From: SAR86 cluster bacterium
GTDB taxonomy: Bacteria; Pseudomonadota; Gammaproteobacteria; Magnimaribacterales; D2472
Direction: 5' to 3'
Assembly (NCBI GenBank): GCA_016779285.1
Contig: JADHNV010000002.1
Span: forward strand, 1 to 24,756
Length of the DNA stretch: 24,756 bases
Numbering within the stretch: position 1 is the first letter of the stretch; each line of letters begins with the position of its first letter. Below the pieces are notes generated by a model. That model had not been told where the DNA came from, searched no databases, and saw only the letters and a list, made by a program, of their open reading frames with translations. A program made the translations under genes and the position numbers. This document shows positions 13,459-22,084 of this stretch, piece by piece.

Positions 13459-16353
13459 ATGACAACACAAGAGTTAGGTAAAACTCAAGAAATTACTGGG
13501 CAAGAAGCAATTGGGTCAATCCCATCTGATGACTTGAATATCACTGCCCCGGGTAGACTCAGGGTGATAAAACGTAACGGCAAAGTTGTGCCCTTTGAAG
13601 ACGATAAAATCAAGATAGCTATTACTAAAGCATTTTTAGCAAATGAGTCTGGTAATGCAGCTGCTAGTGAAAGAATACATCGAAAAGTTGAAGAAATAAC
13701 TGCTGAGGTTCAAGAAATTTTTAAGAGAAGAATGCCCTCAGGAGGAACTTTGCATATTGAGGAAATACAAGACCAAGTAGAACTTCAGCTCATGCGAAAT
13801 GAGGAATATGTTGTTGCAAGAAAATATATCTTATATCGGGAAGAAAGAGCAATAGAAAGAACAAAAGATGCGCCGCAACAAACAAATATTAAAGCACCAA
13901 AGATATCTGTTACGAAGAAGGATGGCTCTAAAGTTCCTCTTGATATAGATAGGCTAGCGGCAGTTGTCAATCATGCCTGTGATGGCTTGGAGCATGTAAG
14001 TGCCGATGCAATTCTTGAAGAATCTATTAAAAACTTATACGACGGCGTCTCAATCAGCGACATGAAATCATCTCTTGTCATGTCAGCAAGAACCAAAGTT
14101 GAGCAGGAACCTAATTACAGCTTTGTGACGGCAAGAATTCTACTGGATGAGCTAAGGAGCGAAGCTCTATCCTTTCTTGGAATAGCAGAAGAAAGCTCTC
14201 ATCCTGAAATGCAAAAGTATTATCCGGAAGCTTTTAAAGCATACATAAATAAAGGTATAGAGCTTGAGATGCTCAACCCAATCTTAAAAGAGTTTGATTT
14301 AAAAAAATTAGGAGAAGCCATAGACCACGACAGAGATTATCAGTTCACATATCTAGGACTTCAAACCCTTTATGACAGATATTTTATTCATTATAAGGAT
14401 ATAAGGTATGAACTTCCCCAAATCTTTTTTATGAGAGTTGCGATGGGTCTAGCTGTAGAAGAGGATGAGAAAGAAGATAGAGCAATTGAATTCTACAGAT
14501 TGCTTTCAAGCTTTGATTACATGAGCTCAACACCAACACTTTTTAACTCTGGTACCTTGCGCCCCCAACTTTCCTCATGCTATCTAACAACTATTCCAGA
14601 TGATCTGGATGGAATATTTGGAGCAATGAAAGACAATGCCTTGCTTTCAAAGTGGGCAGGAGGTCTAGGAAATGACTGGTCTCCTGTCAGAGCATTAGGC
14701 TCTTATATCAAAGGAACAAATGGTAAAAGCCAAGGTGTTGTTCCCTTTTTGAAGGTTGCAAACGATACAGCGGTTGCAGTTAATCAAGGAGGCAAAAGAA
14801 AAGGAGCTATGTGTGCTTACCTAGAAACATGGCATCTAGACATAGAAGAATTCTTGGATCTCAGAAAAAACACTGGTGATGACAGAAGAAGAACGCACGA
14901 CATGAATACCGCTAACTGGGTACCTGATTTATTCATGAAGAGAGTTGAGTCAGATCAAGATTGGACTCTATTTTCTCCAGGTGAAGCTCCAGATTTGCAT
15001 GATCTTACCGGTCTTGCATTCGAAAAAAGATATGAAGAATATGAAGCGTTGGCTGCTGAAGGAAAAATGGATCAACACAAAACTATCCCAGCTAAAGATT
15101 TATGGAGAAAAATGCTTACTATGTTGTTTGAAACGGGCCATCCATGGATAACTTTTAAAGATCCTTGTAACTTACGCTCGCCTCAACAGCATGTTGGAGT
15201 AATTCACTCATCGAACCTTTGTACTGAGATAACTCTTAACACAAGCAATGATGAAATAGCAGTTTGTAACCTCGGATCATTGAATCTTCCTCAGCACATG
15301 AAAGATGGTGTCTTAGACCAAGAAAAAGTTAAGCGCACAGTAACTACTGCTCTTCGTATGCTCGATAATGTTATTGATATTAATTATTACTCAGTAGATA
15401 CAGCTAAGAATTCAAACCTCAAACATCGTCCAGTAGGTATGGGGCTTATGGGTTTTCAGGATGCCCTTTATTTGCAAGACATACCCTACTGTTCTGAAGA
15501 AGCAATTGAATTTGCTGATAGAAGCATGGAAATCATAAGTTATTATGCAATTCATGCATCAAGCGAGCTTGCAAAAGAAAGAGGTGCTTACCCCTCCTAT
15601 GATGGGTCCTTGTGGAGCCAGGGAATATTACCAAAAGACTCAATAGATATTTTAGAAAAAAATCGTGGCAGTGAATTCATAAAGGTTGATAGGTCTGAAA
15701 CACTGGATTGGGATCAGCTTCGTGCAAAAGTAAAAAAAGATGGTATGAGAAACTCGAATGTAATGGCAATTGCGCCAACAGCAACAATCTCTAATATCAC
15801 TGGGGTAACTCAGTCTATCGAACCTACTTATCAAAATCTATATGTTAAATCTAACCTTTCTGGTGAATTCACTATCGTGAATCCACACCTAGTTAGAAAA
15901 CTTAAAGCATTAGATTTGTGGGATGATGTGATGATTAATGATCTAAAATATTTTGAAGGTAGCCTTGGCGAGATATCAAGAATTCCTGATGACATTAAAA
16001 AGCTTTTCTCAACAGCATTTGAGGTTGAACCCCGTTACATTGTTGAATCTGCGAGCAGAAGACAAAAATGGATTGATCAAGCCCAGTCATTAAATCTATA
16101 TATTGGTAATGCTAACGGGAAAAAACTAGATCTCACATACAGAATGGCTTGGTATTCAGGTCTAAAAACAACTTACTATCTAAGATCTATAGCAGCAACC
16201 ACAACTGAAAAATCAACCATCAACCAAGGAAGCTTAAATGCGGTAAGTGCTCAGACAGAACAAGCACCAGAAGTTCCTCATGAACTTGGTGTACCTGCGC
16301 CTGTACCAGAAGCATGTTCCTTGGATGATCCTGACTGCGAAGCCTGTCAGTAA
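13459..16353 (+). CDS. nrdA: Ribonucleoside-diphosphate reductase class Ia, alpha subunit, with two ATP-cones
   Basis: NrdA reduces ribonucleoside diphosphates to deoxyribonucleotides together with NrdB. The 964-residue protein is about 200 residues longer than E. coli NrdA because it has two N-terminal ATP-cones. Cone 1 is at about 33-128 (VIKRNGKVVPFEDDKIKIAI) and cone 2 at about 148-238 (SVTKKDGSKVPLDIDRLAAV), as in Pseudomonas aeruginosa. Active-site residues are Cys374 (LSSCYL), Asn586-Cys588-Glu590 (NLCTE), Cys603 (AVCNLGSLNL) and the radical-transfer Tyr pair in KTTYYLRS near residue 905. The tail ends with cysteines at 953, 960 and 963, presumably the redox shuttle pair. The start has AGAGGA six bases before the ATG. 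nrdB follows after 14 bases. Confidence 0.98.
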   Translation: MTTQELGKTQEITGQEAIGSIPSDDLNITAPGRLRVIKRNGKVVPFEDDKIKIAITKAFLANESGNAAASERIHRKVEEITAEVQEIFKRRMPSGGTLHIEEIQDQVELQLMRNEEYVVARKYILYREERAIERTKDAPQQTNIKAPKISVTKKDGSKVPLDIDRLAAVVNHACDGLEHVSADAILEESIKNLYDGVSISDMKSSLVMSARTKVEQEPNYSFVTARILLDELRSEALSFLGIAEESSHPEMQKYYPEAFKAYINKGIELEMLNPILKEFDLKKLGEAIDHDRDYQFTYLGLQTLYDRYFIHYKDIRYELPQIFFMRVAMGLAVEEDEKEDRAIEFYRLLSSFDYMSSTPTLFNSGTLRPQLSSCYLTTIPDDLDGIFGAMKDNALLSKWAGGLGNDWSPVRALGSYIKGTNGKSQGVVPFLKVANDTAVAVNQGGKRKGAMCAYLETWHLDIEEFLDLRKNTGDDRRRTHDMNTANWVPDLFMKRVESDQDWTLFSPGEAPDLHDLTGLAFEKRYEEYEALAAEGKMDQHKTIPAKDLWRKMLTMLFETGHPWITFKDPCNLRSPQQHVGVIHSSNLCTEITLNTSNDEIAVCNLGSLNLPQHMKDGVLDQEKVKRTVTTALRMLDNVIDINYYSVDTAKNSNLKHRPVGMGLMGFQDALYLQDIPYCSEEAIEFADRSMEIISYYAIHASSELAKERGAYPSYDGSLWSQGILPKDSIDILEKNRGSEFIKVDRSETLDWDQLRAKVKKDGMRNSNVMAIAPTATISNITGVTQSIEPTYQNLYVKSNLSGEFTIVNPHLVRKLKALDLWDDVMINDLKYFEGSLGEISRIPDDIKKLFSTAFEVEPRYIVESASRRQKWIDQAQSLNLYIGNANGKKLDLTYRMAWYSGLKTTYYLRSIAATTTEKSTINQGSLNAVSAQTEQAPEVPHELGVPAPVPEACSLDDPDCEACQ

Positions 16354-16367
16354 ATACGGAGAAAAAA

Positions 16368-17615
16368 ATGTTAAATTGGGATGAATACAACAAAGAAGAA
16401 ATTCAGGTAGCTCCTGCAATAAAAAATACGCCCCCCGAGGCACCAAAAAATATTGAGCCAGTTACTCAGATCAAACCTGTGATCGAAGAAGAGTCTTCGT
16501 CAAATATTGAAGCAGGATCTAGGGCAGAGGCCGCAAAAAAAGCCATGGAGACCTTTGATGCATCTGAAGGTATAAGAGAACTAGATGAAATGCATAACGG
16601 CAGGGTTCAAGTTGATGATAAAGCTATGATCAATTGCAAGGCTGACCTCAATCAATTGGTTCCATTTAAATATGACTGGGCCTGGCAAAAATATCTTGAT
16701 GGAAGTGCTAACCACTGGATGCCACAAGAAGTTAATATGACTGCAGATATAGCACTATGGAAATCAGAAGGCGGTTTAACAGATGATGAGAGAACCATTG
16801 TTAAAAGAAACCTTGGATTCTTTTCAACAGCAGACTCCTTGGTTGCAAATAATTTGGTGCTTGCCTTATATAGACTAATAACAAATCCCGAATGTCGACA
16901 ATACATTTTAAGACAAAGCTTAGAAGAAGCCATTCACACCCATGCATATCAGTACTGCATAGAATCACTGGGTATGGATGAAGGAGAAATATTCAATATG
17001 TACAGAGAAATTCCAAGCGTTGCAAAAAAAGCAGCCTGGGGATTGAAATATACTCAACAAATTTCTGATCCAACTTTCCAAACAGGAACAACAGAAACTG
17101 ATAAGCAGCTTTTAAGAAATCTCATAGCGTTTTACTGTGTACTTGAAGGCATATTTTTTTATTGTGGCTTTACTCAAATCTTATCGATGGGAAGACGAAA
17201 CAAAATGACAGGAACAGCTGAGCAGTTTCAGTACATCTTGAGAGATGAGTCAATGCATGTGAATTTTGGAATTGATGTCATTAACCAAATTAAAATTGAA
17301 AATCCGCATCTTTGGGATGAGGAGATGAAGAATAAGGCAGCGCAGATGATTCTCGAGGGAACAGAACTTGAAATTCAGTATGCAAGAGATACCATGCCTA
17401 GAGGTGTTTTGGGAATGAATGCTTCTATGATGGAAGAATACCTACAATTCATCGCAAACAGAAGATTAACTCAAATTGGCTTAGATGAAGAATTTAAAGG
17501 TGCAACCAATCCTTTTCCTTGGATGTCAGAGATTATGGATCTTAGAAAAGAAAAGAATTTCTTTGAGACCAGGGTAATTGAGTATCAAACAGGTGGAGCT
17601 TTAAACTGGGAGTAG
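16368..17615 (+). CDS. nrdB: Ribonucleoside-diphosphate reductase class Ia, beta subunit (tyrosyl radical)
   Basis: NrdB houses the di-iron centre and tyrosyl radical that start catalysis in NrdA. Ligands can be read directly: Asp156 (STADSLVANN), Glu187 and His190 in LEEAIHTHAYQY, Glu260 (VLEGIFFYCG), and Glu294 with His297 (LRDESMHVNFG). The radical tyrosine is Tyr194, spaced as Glu115-His118-Tyr122 in E. coli, so this is a true tyrosyl-radical subunit. The C-terminus EYQTGGALNWE is the NrdA-binding tail. Length is 415. The first roughly 60 residues are a low-complexity, Pro/Glu-rich extension beyond the E. coli core. A GGAG element precedes the ATG. It is cotranscribed with nrdA; no nrdI, nrdH or ferredoxin maturation gene follows. 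Confidence 0.98.
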   Translation: MLNWDEYNKEEIQVAPAIKNTPPEAPKNIEPVTQIKPVIEEESSSNIEAGSRAEAAKKAMETFDASEGIRELDEMHNGRVQVDDKAMINCKADLNQLVPFKYDWAWQKYLDGSANHWMPQEVNMTADIALWKSEGGLTDDERTIVKRNLGFFSTADSLVANNLVLALYRLITNPECRQYILRQSLEEAIHTHAYQYCIESLGMDEGEIFNMYREIPSVAKKAAWGLKYTQQISDPTFQTGTTETDKQLLRNLIAFYCVLEGIFFYCGFTQILSMGRRNKMTGTAEQFQYILRDESMHVNFGIDVINQIKIENPHLWDEEMKNKAAQMILEGTELEIQYARDTMPRGVLGMNASMMEEYLQFIANRRLTQIGLDEEFKGATNPFPWMSEIMDLRKEKNFFETRVIEYQTGGALNWE

Positions 17616-17654
17616 TATAAAGCTTCAGCACTTTAAATCATCATCATGATGTCC

Positions 17655-17690
17655 CCTAGTCTATAATCTAGGAATCATACATAAGGGGGA
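17655..17690 (+). promoter_or_regulatory. Candidate promoter and ribosome site for the MFS operon
   Basis: An exact -10 hexamer TATAAT (17662-17667) sits in the loop of the short palindrome CCTAG/CTAGG (17655-17659, 17668-17672). A strong AGGGGGA (17684-17690) lies five bases before the GTG at 17696 and fixes that start. No clear -35 is seen, so an activator may be needed. The 80-base gap has no convincing terminator for nrdB. Confidence 0.45.
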
Positions 17691-17695
17691 TTTAA

Positions 17696-19021
17696 GTGAG
17701 TGGTAAAAATCAGCCAACAAAAGGCTATCGTACCTTTGTTCTGATATTACTAACCATTGTCTATGGATTCAACTTTATCGATAGGCAGATAGTTGGGATT
17801 CTAGCTCCATTTATTCAAGAAGATCTTTCATTAACTAATACAGAATTAGGCTTGTTAATAGGTCTAGCATTTGCTGTGTTTTACACAACCGTTGCAATAC
17901 CAATTGCCTGGTTGGCAGATCGATATAGTAGGATCAATATTCTTTCAATAGCTTTAGCTACCTGGAGCGGCTTTACTGCCTTAACGGGGCTAGCAACTAA
18001 TTTTGTACAGATAGGTCTTGCCCGTATGGGTGTGGGTATTGGTGAGGCAGGAGGCAGCCCTCCATCTCATTCTATTATTTCTGACATGTATCCCAAAGAA
18101 GAGAGAGCAAGCGCTCTTGGAGTCTATTCTATGGGCATACCAATTGGGGTGATGGCAGCTTATTTTGTTACAGCCGCGCTTATAGGAGCTTCCAGCGATG
18201 ATGTGAATTGGAGAGAAATTTTTATCTTTCTTGGTGTAACTGGAATTATATTAGCCATAATCGTTAAGTTAGTAATTCGTGAGCCTGTTCGAGGGGCTAT
18301 GGAATTTGATGATCAAAGAGAGATTGAAAAACCTCCATTCATAGAGTCCCTGAAAACTCTTCTTAGAATTCCAGCTTGGTGGGCAATGTGTTTTGGTATT
18401 GCTTTCGGATCCTTTGTTTCCTATTCAAAGTCTGCCTTTCATACAAAATATTTAGTTACACTAGATCCCAACTTTGACTTCCAAACATTGGTTATTATTC
18501 TTGGAATAATCAATGGAATAACTTATGCAGGTGGTGCATTTTTTGGTGCTAGACTGGCAGACAAATGGGGTAAAAAAGATATCAGAGCGTATGGTTGGTT
18601 GCCAGCAATATCAATTACTCTCTGTCTGCCACTGGGTATTGCAGCGTGGTGGTCTTCAACAGTAGAGCTTAACCTTATATTTACATCACTGTTTTTAGTT
18701 TTTATGGGTATTTATCTTGGTCCAAGTTTTGCAATTGCGCAAACCTTGGCGCCAATTCACATGAGAGCAATGTCTACGGCATTATTCTTCTTTATTCTAA
18801 ATATGATTGGCTTAGGTCTAGGCCCGAGCATATCTGGCTGGATGATAGACTTGTTTAAAGAATATGGAGAGGTAGAGTCAATTAGGTATGCGATGACAAT
18901 AACCTCTTTGGTATTTATTCCATCCATTATCAGTTTTTTTGTTGTATCAAAAAAACTTCCAAAAGACTGGAAGGAGGCTGAAAAAAATAATCTAGAATTA
19001 GCGAAGGTGGGCTCCAGATGA
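17696..19021 (+). CDS. Major facilitator superfamily transporter, spinster-like
   Basis: An inner-membrane transporter of the MFS with 12 predicted membrane segments in two halves of six. The first segment carries FNFIDRQIVG; the loop between segments 2 and 3 has ADRYSRINI and the matching loop between 8 and 9 has GARLADKWGKKD. Segments 4-5 read GIGEAGGSPPSHSIISDMYP followed by ERASALGVYSMGIPIG, the pattern of bacterial spinster-like MFS proteins. The substrate cannot be told from sequence; relatives are often annotated only as MFS. The start is GTG at 17696, supported by AGGGGGA. The stop overlaps the next gene by ATGA, so this is the first gene of an operon with a small membrane protein and a GST-like protein. 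Confidence 0.9.
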   Translation: MSGKNQPTKGYRTFVLILLTIVYGFNFIDRQIVGILAPFIQEDLSLTNTELGLLIGLAFAVFYTTVAIPIAWLADRYSRINILSIALATWSGFTALTGLATNFVQIGLARMGVGIGEAGGSPPSHSIISDMYPKEERASALGVYSMGIPIGVMAAYFVTAALIGASSDDVNWREIFIFLGVTGIILAIIVKLVIREPVRGAMEFDDQREIEKPPFIESLKTLLRIPAWWAMCFGIAFGSFVSYSKSAFHTKYLVTLDPNFDFQTLVIILGIINGITYAGGAFFGARLADKWGKKDIRAYGWLPAISITLCLPLGIAAWWSSTVELNLIFTSLFLVFMGIYLGPSFAIAQTLAPIHMRAMSTALFFFILNMIGLGLGPSISGWMIDLFKEYGEVESIRYAMTITSLVFIPSIISFFVVSKKLPKDWKEAEKNNLELAKVGSR

Positions 19022-19281
19022 TTGAGAATTTCCTAGAGTATGGTCAGTGGGTGATTTTGGTGCTTAGTATCCTAAGCTTGGCTTTGGTGAGCTCAGTAAG
19101 GCATGAAACAAGGCTTAATGGATATATTTTGACAGGTATAAGCAGGTTTGCTGGTGCTTTAGTTTTTGTATTTGTAGATTTGCCTGCATTTGTTATTGCA
19201 AATTTAATACAAACTTATATAGCTTTTAAGGGTTACTATAATAATAAAAAAGCTTGCGAGGAAAACAATGAAGTTATATGA
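19018..19281 (+). CDS. Small membrane protein of unknown function
   Basis: I do not recognise this 87-residue protein with certainty. It has hydrophobic stretches at about residues 11-26 (WVILVLSILSLALVSS) and 43-70 (FAGALVFVFVDLPAFVIANL and onwards), then a polar tail (NNKKACEENNEV), so it probably has two or three membrane segments. The pattern VIANLIQTYIAFKGYY resembles the end of small PnuC- or SemiSWEET-like membrane proteins, but that is weak. The reality of the gene is supported by its ATGA overlap with the transporter and a 14-base overlap with the next gene, filling the space between two clear genes. It may be an accessory to the transporter. Confidence 0.75.
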   Translation: MIENFLEYGQWVILVLSILSLALVSSVRHETRLNGYILTGISRFAGALVFVFVDLPAFVIANLIQTYIAFKGYYNNKKACEENNEVI

Positions 19282-19879
19282 CAATAAAATGGCTAACAGC
19301 CCAAGAAAGGTAAGAATGTTTATGGCTGAAAAAAATATTGATGATATTGAGATGATTGAAATTGATATGATGAAAGGAGAACATAAAACCCCTGAATATA
19401 GAGCTATAGCCCCTAACTCGAGAATTCCAGCGCTCCAGCTTGATGATGGAACCGTCATCATGGAATCTACTGCTATATGTAGATATCTAGAATCTTTATA
19501 CCCGGAACCAAACTTGTTTGGTGAAAGTCCTATGGAAATTGCTTCAATTGAAATGTGGCAGGCGAGAATATATAACGAGCTAATGATACCTTTGGCAATG
19601 GGTTTTAGGCATTTGCATCCGGCAATGTCGGGCTTGGAAACGCAAAATAAAGAATATGGCGAGATACAAAAAAATATTGGAATCAAGTCGCTTAAGTATT
19701 TTAATGGTGTTTTGTCAGAATCTAAATTTGTTGCAGGTGAAAGATACACATTTGCTGACATTCAGATGATAACAACAACTGATTTCTTTATTGGTCTAAA
19801 TCAATTAGATATTAAAGATTATCCAGAAATTGAAAGGCATACTGCTCTGATATCTCAGCGTGAAAGTTTTTCTGCTTAA
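19268..19879 (+). CDS. Glutathione S-transferase-like protein
   Basis: This 203-residue soluble protein has the GST fold: a thioredoxin-like N-terminal domain followed by an all-helical C-terminal domain. Visible features are SPRKVRMFMAEK (residues 11-22; Ser11 could be the thiol-activating residue), NSRIPALQLDDGTVIMES with the cis-Pro and Glu66-Ser67 glutathione-binding pair, TAICRYLESLYP, and the domain-2 N-cap motif FVAGERYTFADIQM. The substrate is unknown; conjugation, thiol reduction and dehalogenation are all possible. GAGG lies just upstream of the ATG, inside the end of the small membrane gene. The stop shares the bases TTAA with the convergent dehydrogenase gene, a four-base overlap (19876-19879). 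Confidence 0.92.
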   Translation: MKLYDNKMANSPRKVRMFMAEKNIDDIEMIEIDMMKGEHKTPEYRAIAPNSRIPALQLDDGTVIMESTAICRYLESLYPEPNLFGESPMEIASIEMWQARIYNELMIPLAMGFRHLHPAMSGLETQNKEYGEIQKNIGIKSLKYFNGVLSESKFVAGERYTFADIQMITTTDFFIGLNQLDIKDYPEIERHTALISQRESFSA

Positions 19880-20781
19880 GCTTTATCTGCCTGTTCGAGA
19901 ATTTTAATGGTTTGCTCTGGACCACTAAATAGCTCTCTAGCATCTTCCATGTCAGAAACAGAATCCCAACCGGCTGCTATGTTCTCAGGAGTCATGTCAT
20001 CACCTGTACCGAGAGCAAGACCCATTGTTTCCAAAATTCTAAATCTTGTAAATACGCCTGCTCCAGCTCCAATAATGGCTCCATTTTGACTCTCTTCACT
20101 GGCAAGATAGATCACAGCTGGAGTAACATACTCAGGTAGAAATCTTTCTCCTAGACCCTCCGGCATTAAAGATTCTGTCATTCTTGATAGAGCAACTGGA
20201 GAAACGGCGCTTGAGAAAACATTGTATTTTTGACCCTCTATCTTTAAACAATTCATTAAACCGATCATGCCCATTTTTGCTGCACCATAATTTGTTTGAC
20301 CAAAACTTCCTACCAGCCCACCTGAGGAAGTAGTAAAAATTATTCTACCGAAATTTTGCTCTCGCATAATTGGATAAACAGCATGGGAGGTATAAAAGCT
20401 GCCTTGAAAGTGAACGTCCATGACCTGGTTAAATTCTTCGATTGTAACTTTATGAAAGCTTTTATCTCTTAAGATTCCTGCGTTATTAACTAAAATATCT
20501 ATTCGGCCCCATTTTTCCATGGTTTCAGCAATCATTCTTGAAACGCCCTCTTTGTCTGCAACGCTAGAGCCATTTGCGATTGCTTCTCCCCCCTCTGCCT
20601 TAATTTCCTCAACAACGGCATTGGCTGCGTCACTCGAACCTCCTGAACCGTCAAGAGCACTCCCAAGATCATTGACAACAACTTTTGCCCCTCTTCTTGC
20701 AAACTCAAGAGCATGTTGCTTACCAAGGCCTCCGCCTGCGCCTGTTACGATCGCTACTTTGTGATCAAATCTTATACTCAT
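19876..20781 (-). CDS. Short-chain dehydrogenase, 17-beta-HSD type 4 / 3-hydroxyacyl-CoA dehydrogenase-like
   Basis: An NAD(P)-dependent SDR of 301 residues. The cofactor motif TGAGGGLGKQHALEFARRGA (residues 13-32), NNAG (99-102), the catalytic Ser152 (FTTSSGG), Tyr165 and Lys169 (NYGAAK) are all present. VVNDLGSALDGSGGSSDAAN (35-54), with Asp38 after the second strand, is characteristic of the SDR domain of peroxisomal multifunctional enzyme type 2 / HSD17B4 relatives and favours NAD(H). The C-terminal extension (residues about 240-301, with WDSVSDMEDARELF) also fits that group. The natural substrate may be a 3-hydroxyacyl-CoA or a steroid-like alcohol. It follows the flavoprotein gene by 31 bases and is probably cotranscribed with it. 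Confidence 0.9.
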   Translation of the reverse strand: MSIRFDHKVAIVTGAGGGLGKQHALEFARRGAKVVVNDLGSALDGSGGSSDAANAVVEEIKAEGGEAIANGSSVADKEGVSRMIAETMEKWGRIDILVNNAGILRDKSFHKVTIEEFNQVMDVHFQGSFYTSHAVYPIMREQNFGRIIFTTSSGGLVGSFGQTNYGAAKMGMIGLMNCLKIEGQKYNVFSSAVSPVALSRMTESLMPEGLGERFLPEYVTPAVIYLASEESQNGAIIGAGAGVFTRFRILETMGLALGTGDDMTPENIAAGWDSVSDMEDARELFSGPEQTIKILEQADKA

Positions 20782-20812
20782 AATTATCTCCGTGTTGAAA
20801 TATATATTCTAA

Positions 20813-22036
20813 CTAATTTGAACCTGAAAAAATGGACTCAGGTTGAAAATTCTTATCTTTTATAAGGCTCATCTCTAACTTAAAGCCATTGCCTAGAGCT
20901 TTTTTAAACAGCATAAACTGTCTAGATTGATTGACGCTGTCAAGAGCAATTAAGTAACCTTCTTTGCCATAGCAAGCTATAAATTCTGCAGAATCGGTAT
21001 CACCAATTATATGACATTCATCATAACCACTTGATAAACCAGCCATTTGTAATTTTAGATCATATTGATCTGACCAGAACCAAGGTATTTCATTGTTAAA
21101 AAGCTCATTACCAAGAATTGAAGAAGAGGCTACTTTTGATTGCGCTAGCGCATTTGGCACACTTTCAAGTCTTAATTCTTTGTTATAAAGAGAATTAAAA
21201 GAAGATGTGCAATCACCCACTGCTAGAATATTTGGGATAGAAGTTCTGCAATATTGATCCGTCTTGATTCCGTTATCGCATTCTAAGCCAATTGAAGCTG
21301 CAAGTTGAGTGTTAGGAATTGCCCCTATACCTACTAGAACTATATCTGCCGCTAAACTTTCATCGGACTCTAAAGAAACTGAATTGATCATTTGATTTTC
21401 AGCATTTAAATTAGTTACTTTTGCATTACAAATAATCCTAACTCCTTTTTTGGAATGATAATCATTATAAAATTGTGAAACCTCTGGACTCGTTACCCTT
21501 TGAAGAATTCGCTCTTCTGCCTCTAAGATGGTAACTTTTAGCCCAAGCTCTATCATGGCTGAAGCTACCTCTAAGCCTATGTATCCACCGCCAATCAAAA
21601 CTATCTCTTTTTCGGGAGTGATTTGTTGATGCATGGATAACACATCAGTTATTTGCCTCAAATAGAATAAATTTTTTGAATCGGCGTTTTCCATTGGCAA
21701 TAATCTGGGAGATGCTCCAGTGGCAAAAACTAAATAGTCGAAATTAAAGGAGGCATCCTTTGTAATAGTTAAGTTTGATTCTAAATCAATGGAATCAATT
21801 TGGGTATTCAAATTAATTGAGATCTTTTGCTTTTCATAAAAATCAGCAGATTTAAAGCATAACTTTTCTATTGCAATATTTTGCTTAAGAAAGTCTTTAG
21901 AGAGTGGGGGTCTGTGGTAAGGAAGATACCCCTCATTGCTTATAATTGTTATTTCTCCATCAAAACCATCTTTTCTTAGCGCAAATGCTGTATTTGCACC
22001 AGCATGCCCTCCTCCGATAATTAAAACTTTAGTCAT
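20813..22036 (-). CDS. FAD/NAD(P)H-dependent ferredoxin (rubredoxin) reductase-type oxidoreductase
   Basis: A flavoprotein that probably passes electrons from NAD(P)H to a ferredoxin or rubredoxin feeding an oxygenase. The 407-residue protein has the FAD dinucleotide motif VLIIGGGHAGANTAFALR (residues 4-21), YLPYHRPPLSKDFL (typical of putidaredoxin-reductase relatives), ATGASPRLLP, the NAD motif LIGGGYIGLEVASAMIELGL, and the second FAD motif NILAVGDCTSS. A C-terminal reductase domain follows (IPWFWSDQYDLKLQMAG). No redox-active CxxC is seen, which excludes thioredoxin reductase and dihydrolipoamide dehydrogenase. No ferredoxin or oxygenase gene is adjacent. It is divergent from alkB by 48 bases and lies upstream of the SDR gene. 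Confidence 0.92.
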   Translation of the reverse strand: MTKVLIIGGGHAGANTAFALRKDGFDGEITIISNEGYLPYHRPPLSKDFLKQNIAIEKLCFKSADFYEKQKISINLNTQIDSIDLESNLTITKDASFNFDYLVFATGASPRLLPMENADSKNLFYLRQITDVLSMHQQITPEKEIVLIGGGYIGLEVASAMIELGLKVTILEAEERILQRVTSPEVSQFYNDYHSKKGVRIICNAKVTNLNAENQMINSVSLESDESLAADIVLVGIGAIPNTQLAASIGLECDNGIKTDQYCRTSIPNILAVGDCTSSFNSLYNKELRLESVPNALAQSKVASSSILGNELFNNEIPWFWSDQYDLKLQMAGLSSGYDECHIIGDTDSAEFIACYGKEGYLIALDSVNQSRQFMLFKKALGNGFKLEMSLIKDKNFQPESIFSGSN

Positions 22037-22048
22037 TAATTGAACCGA

Positions 22049-22076
22049 TTGGATTTAATAAAAACATATCTATACT
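22049..22076 (+). promoter_or_regulatory. Candidate promoter for alkB-mdh
   Basis: TTGGAT (22049-22054) and TATACT (22071-22076) are separated by 16 bases, a reasonable sigma-70 arrangement. A start seven bases after the -10 would fall at or next to the alkB ATG (22085), implying a leaderless or nearly leaderless mRNA. No Shine-Dalgarno is seen before that ATG. Confidence 0.4.
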
Positions 22077-22084
22077 AATCTCTT

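Noticed and set aside
19204..19761. A 185-codon minus-strand frame opposite the GST-like gene
   Set aside because: The plus strand has convincing GST motifs and an operon context; the antisense product is a hydrophobic, biased shadow.
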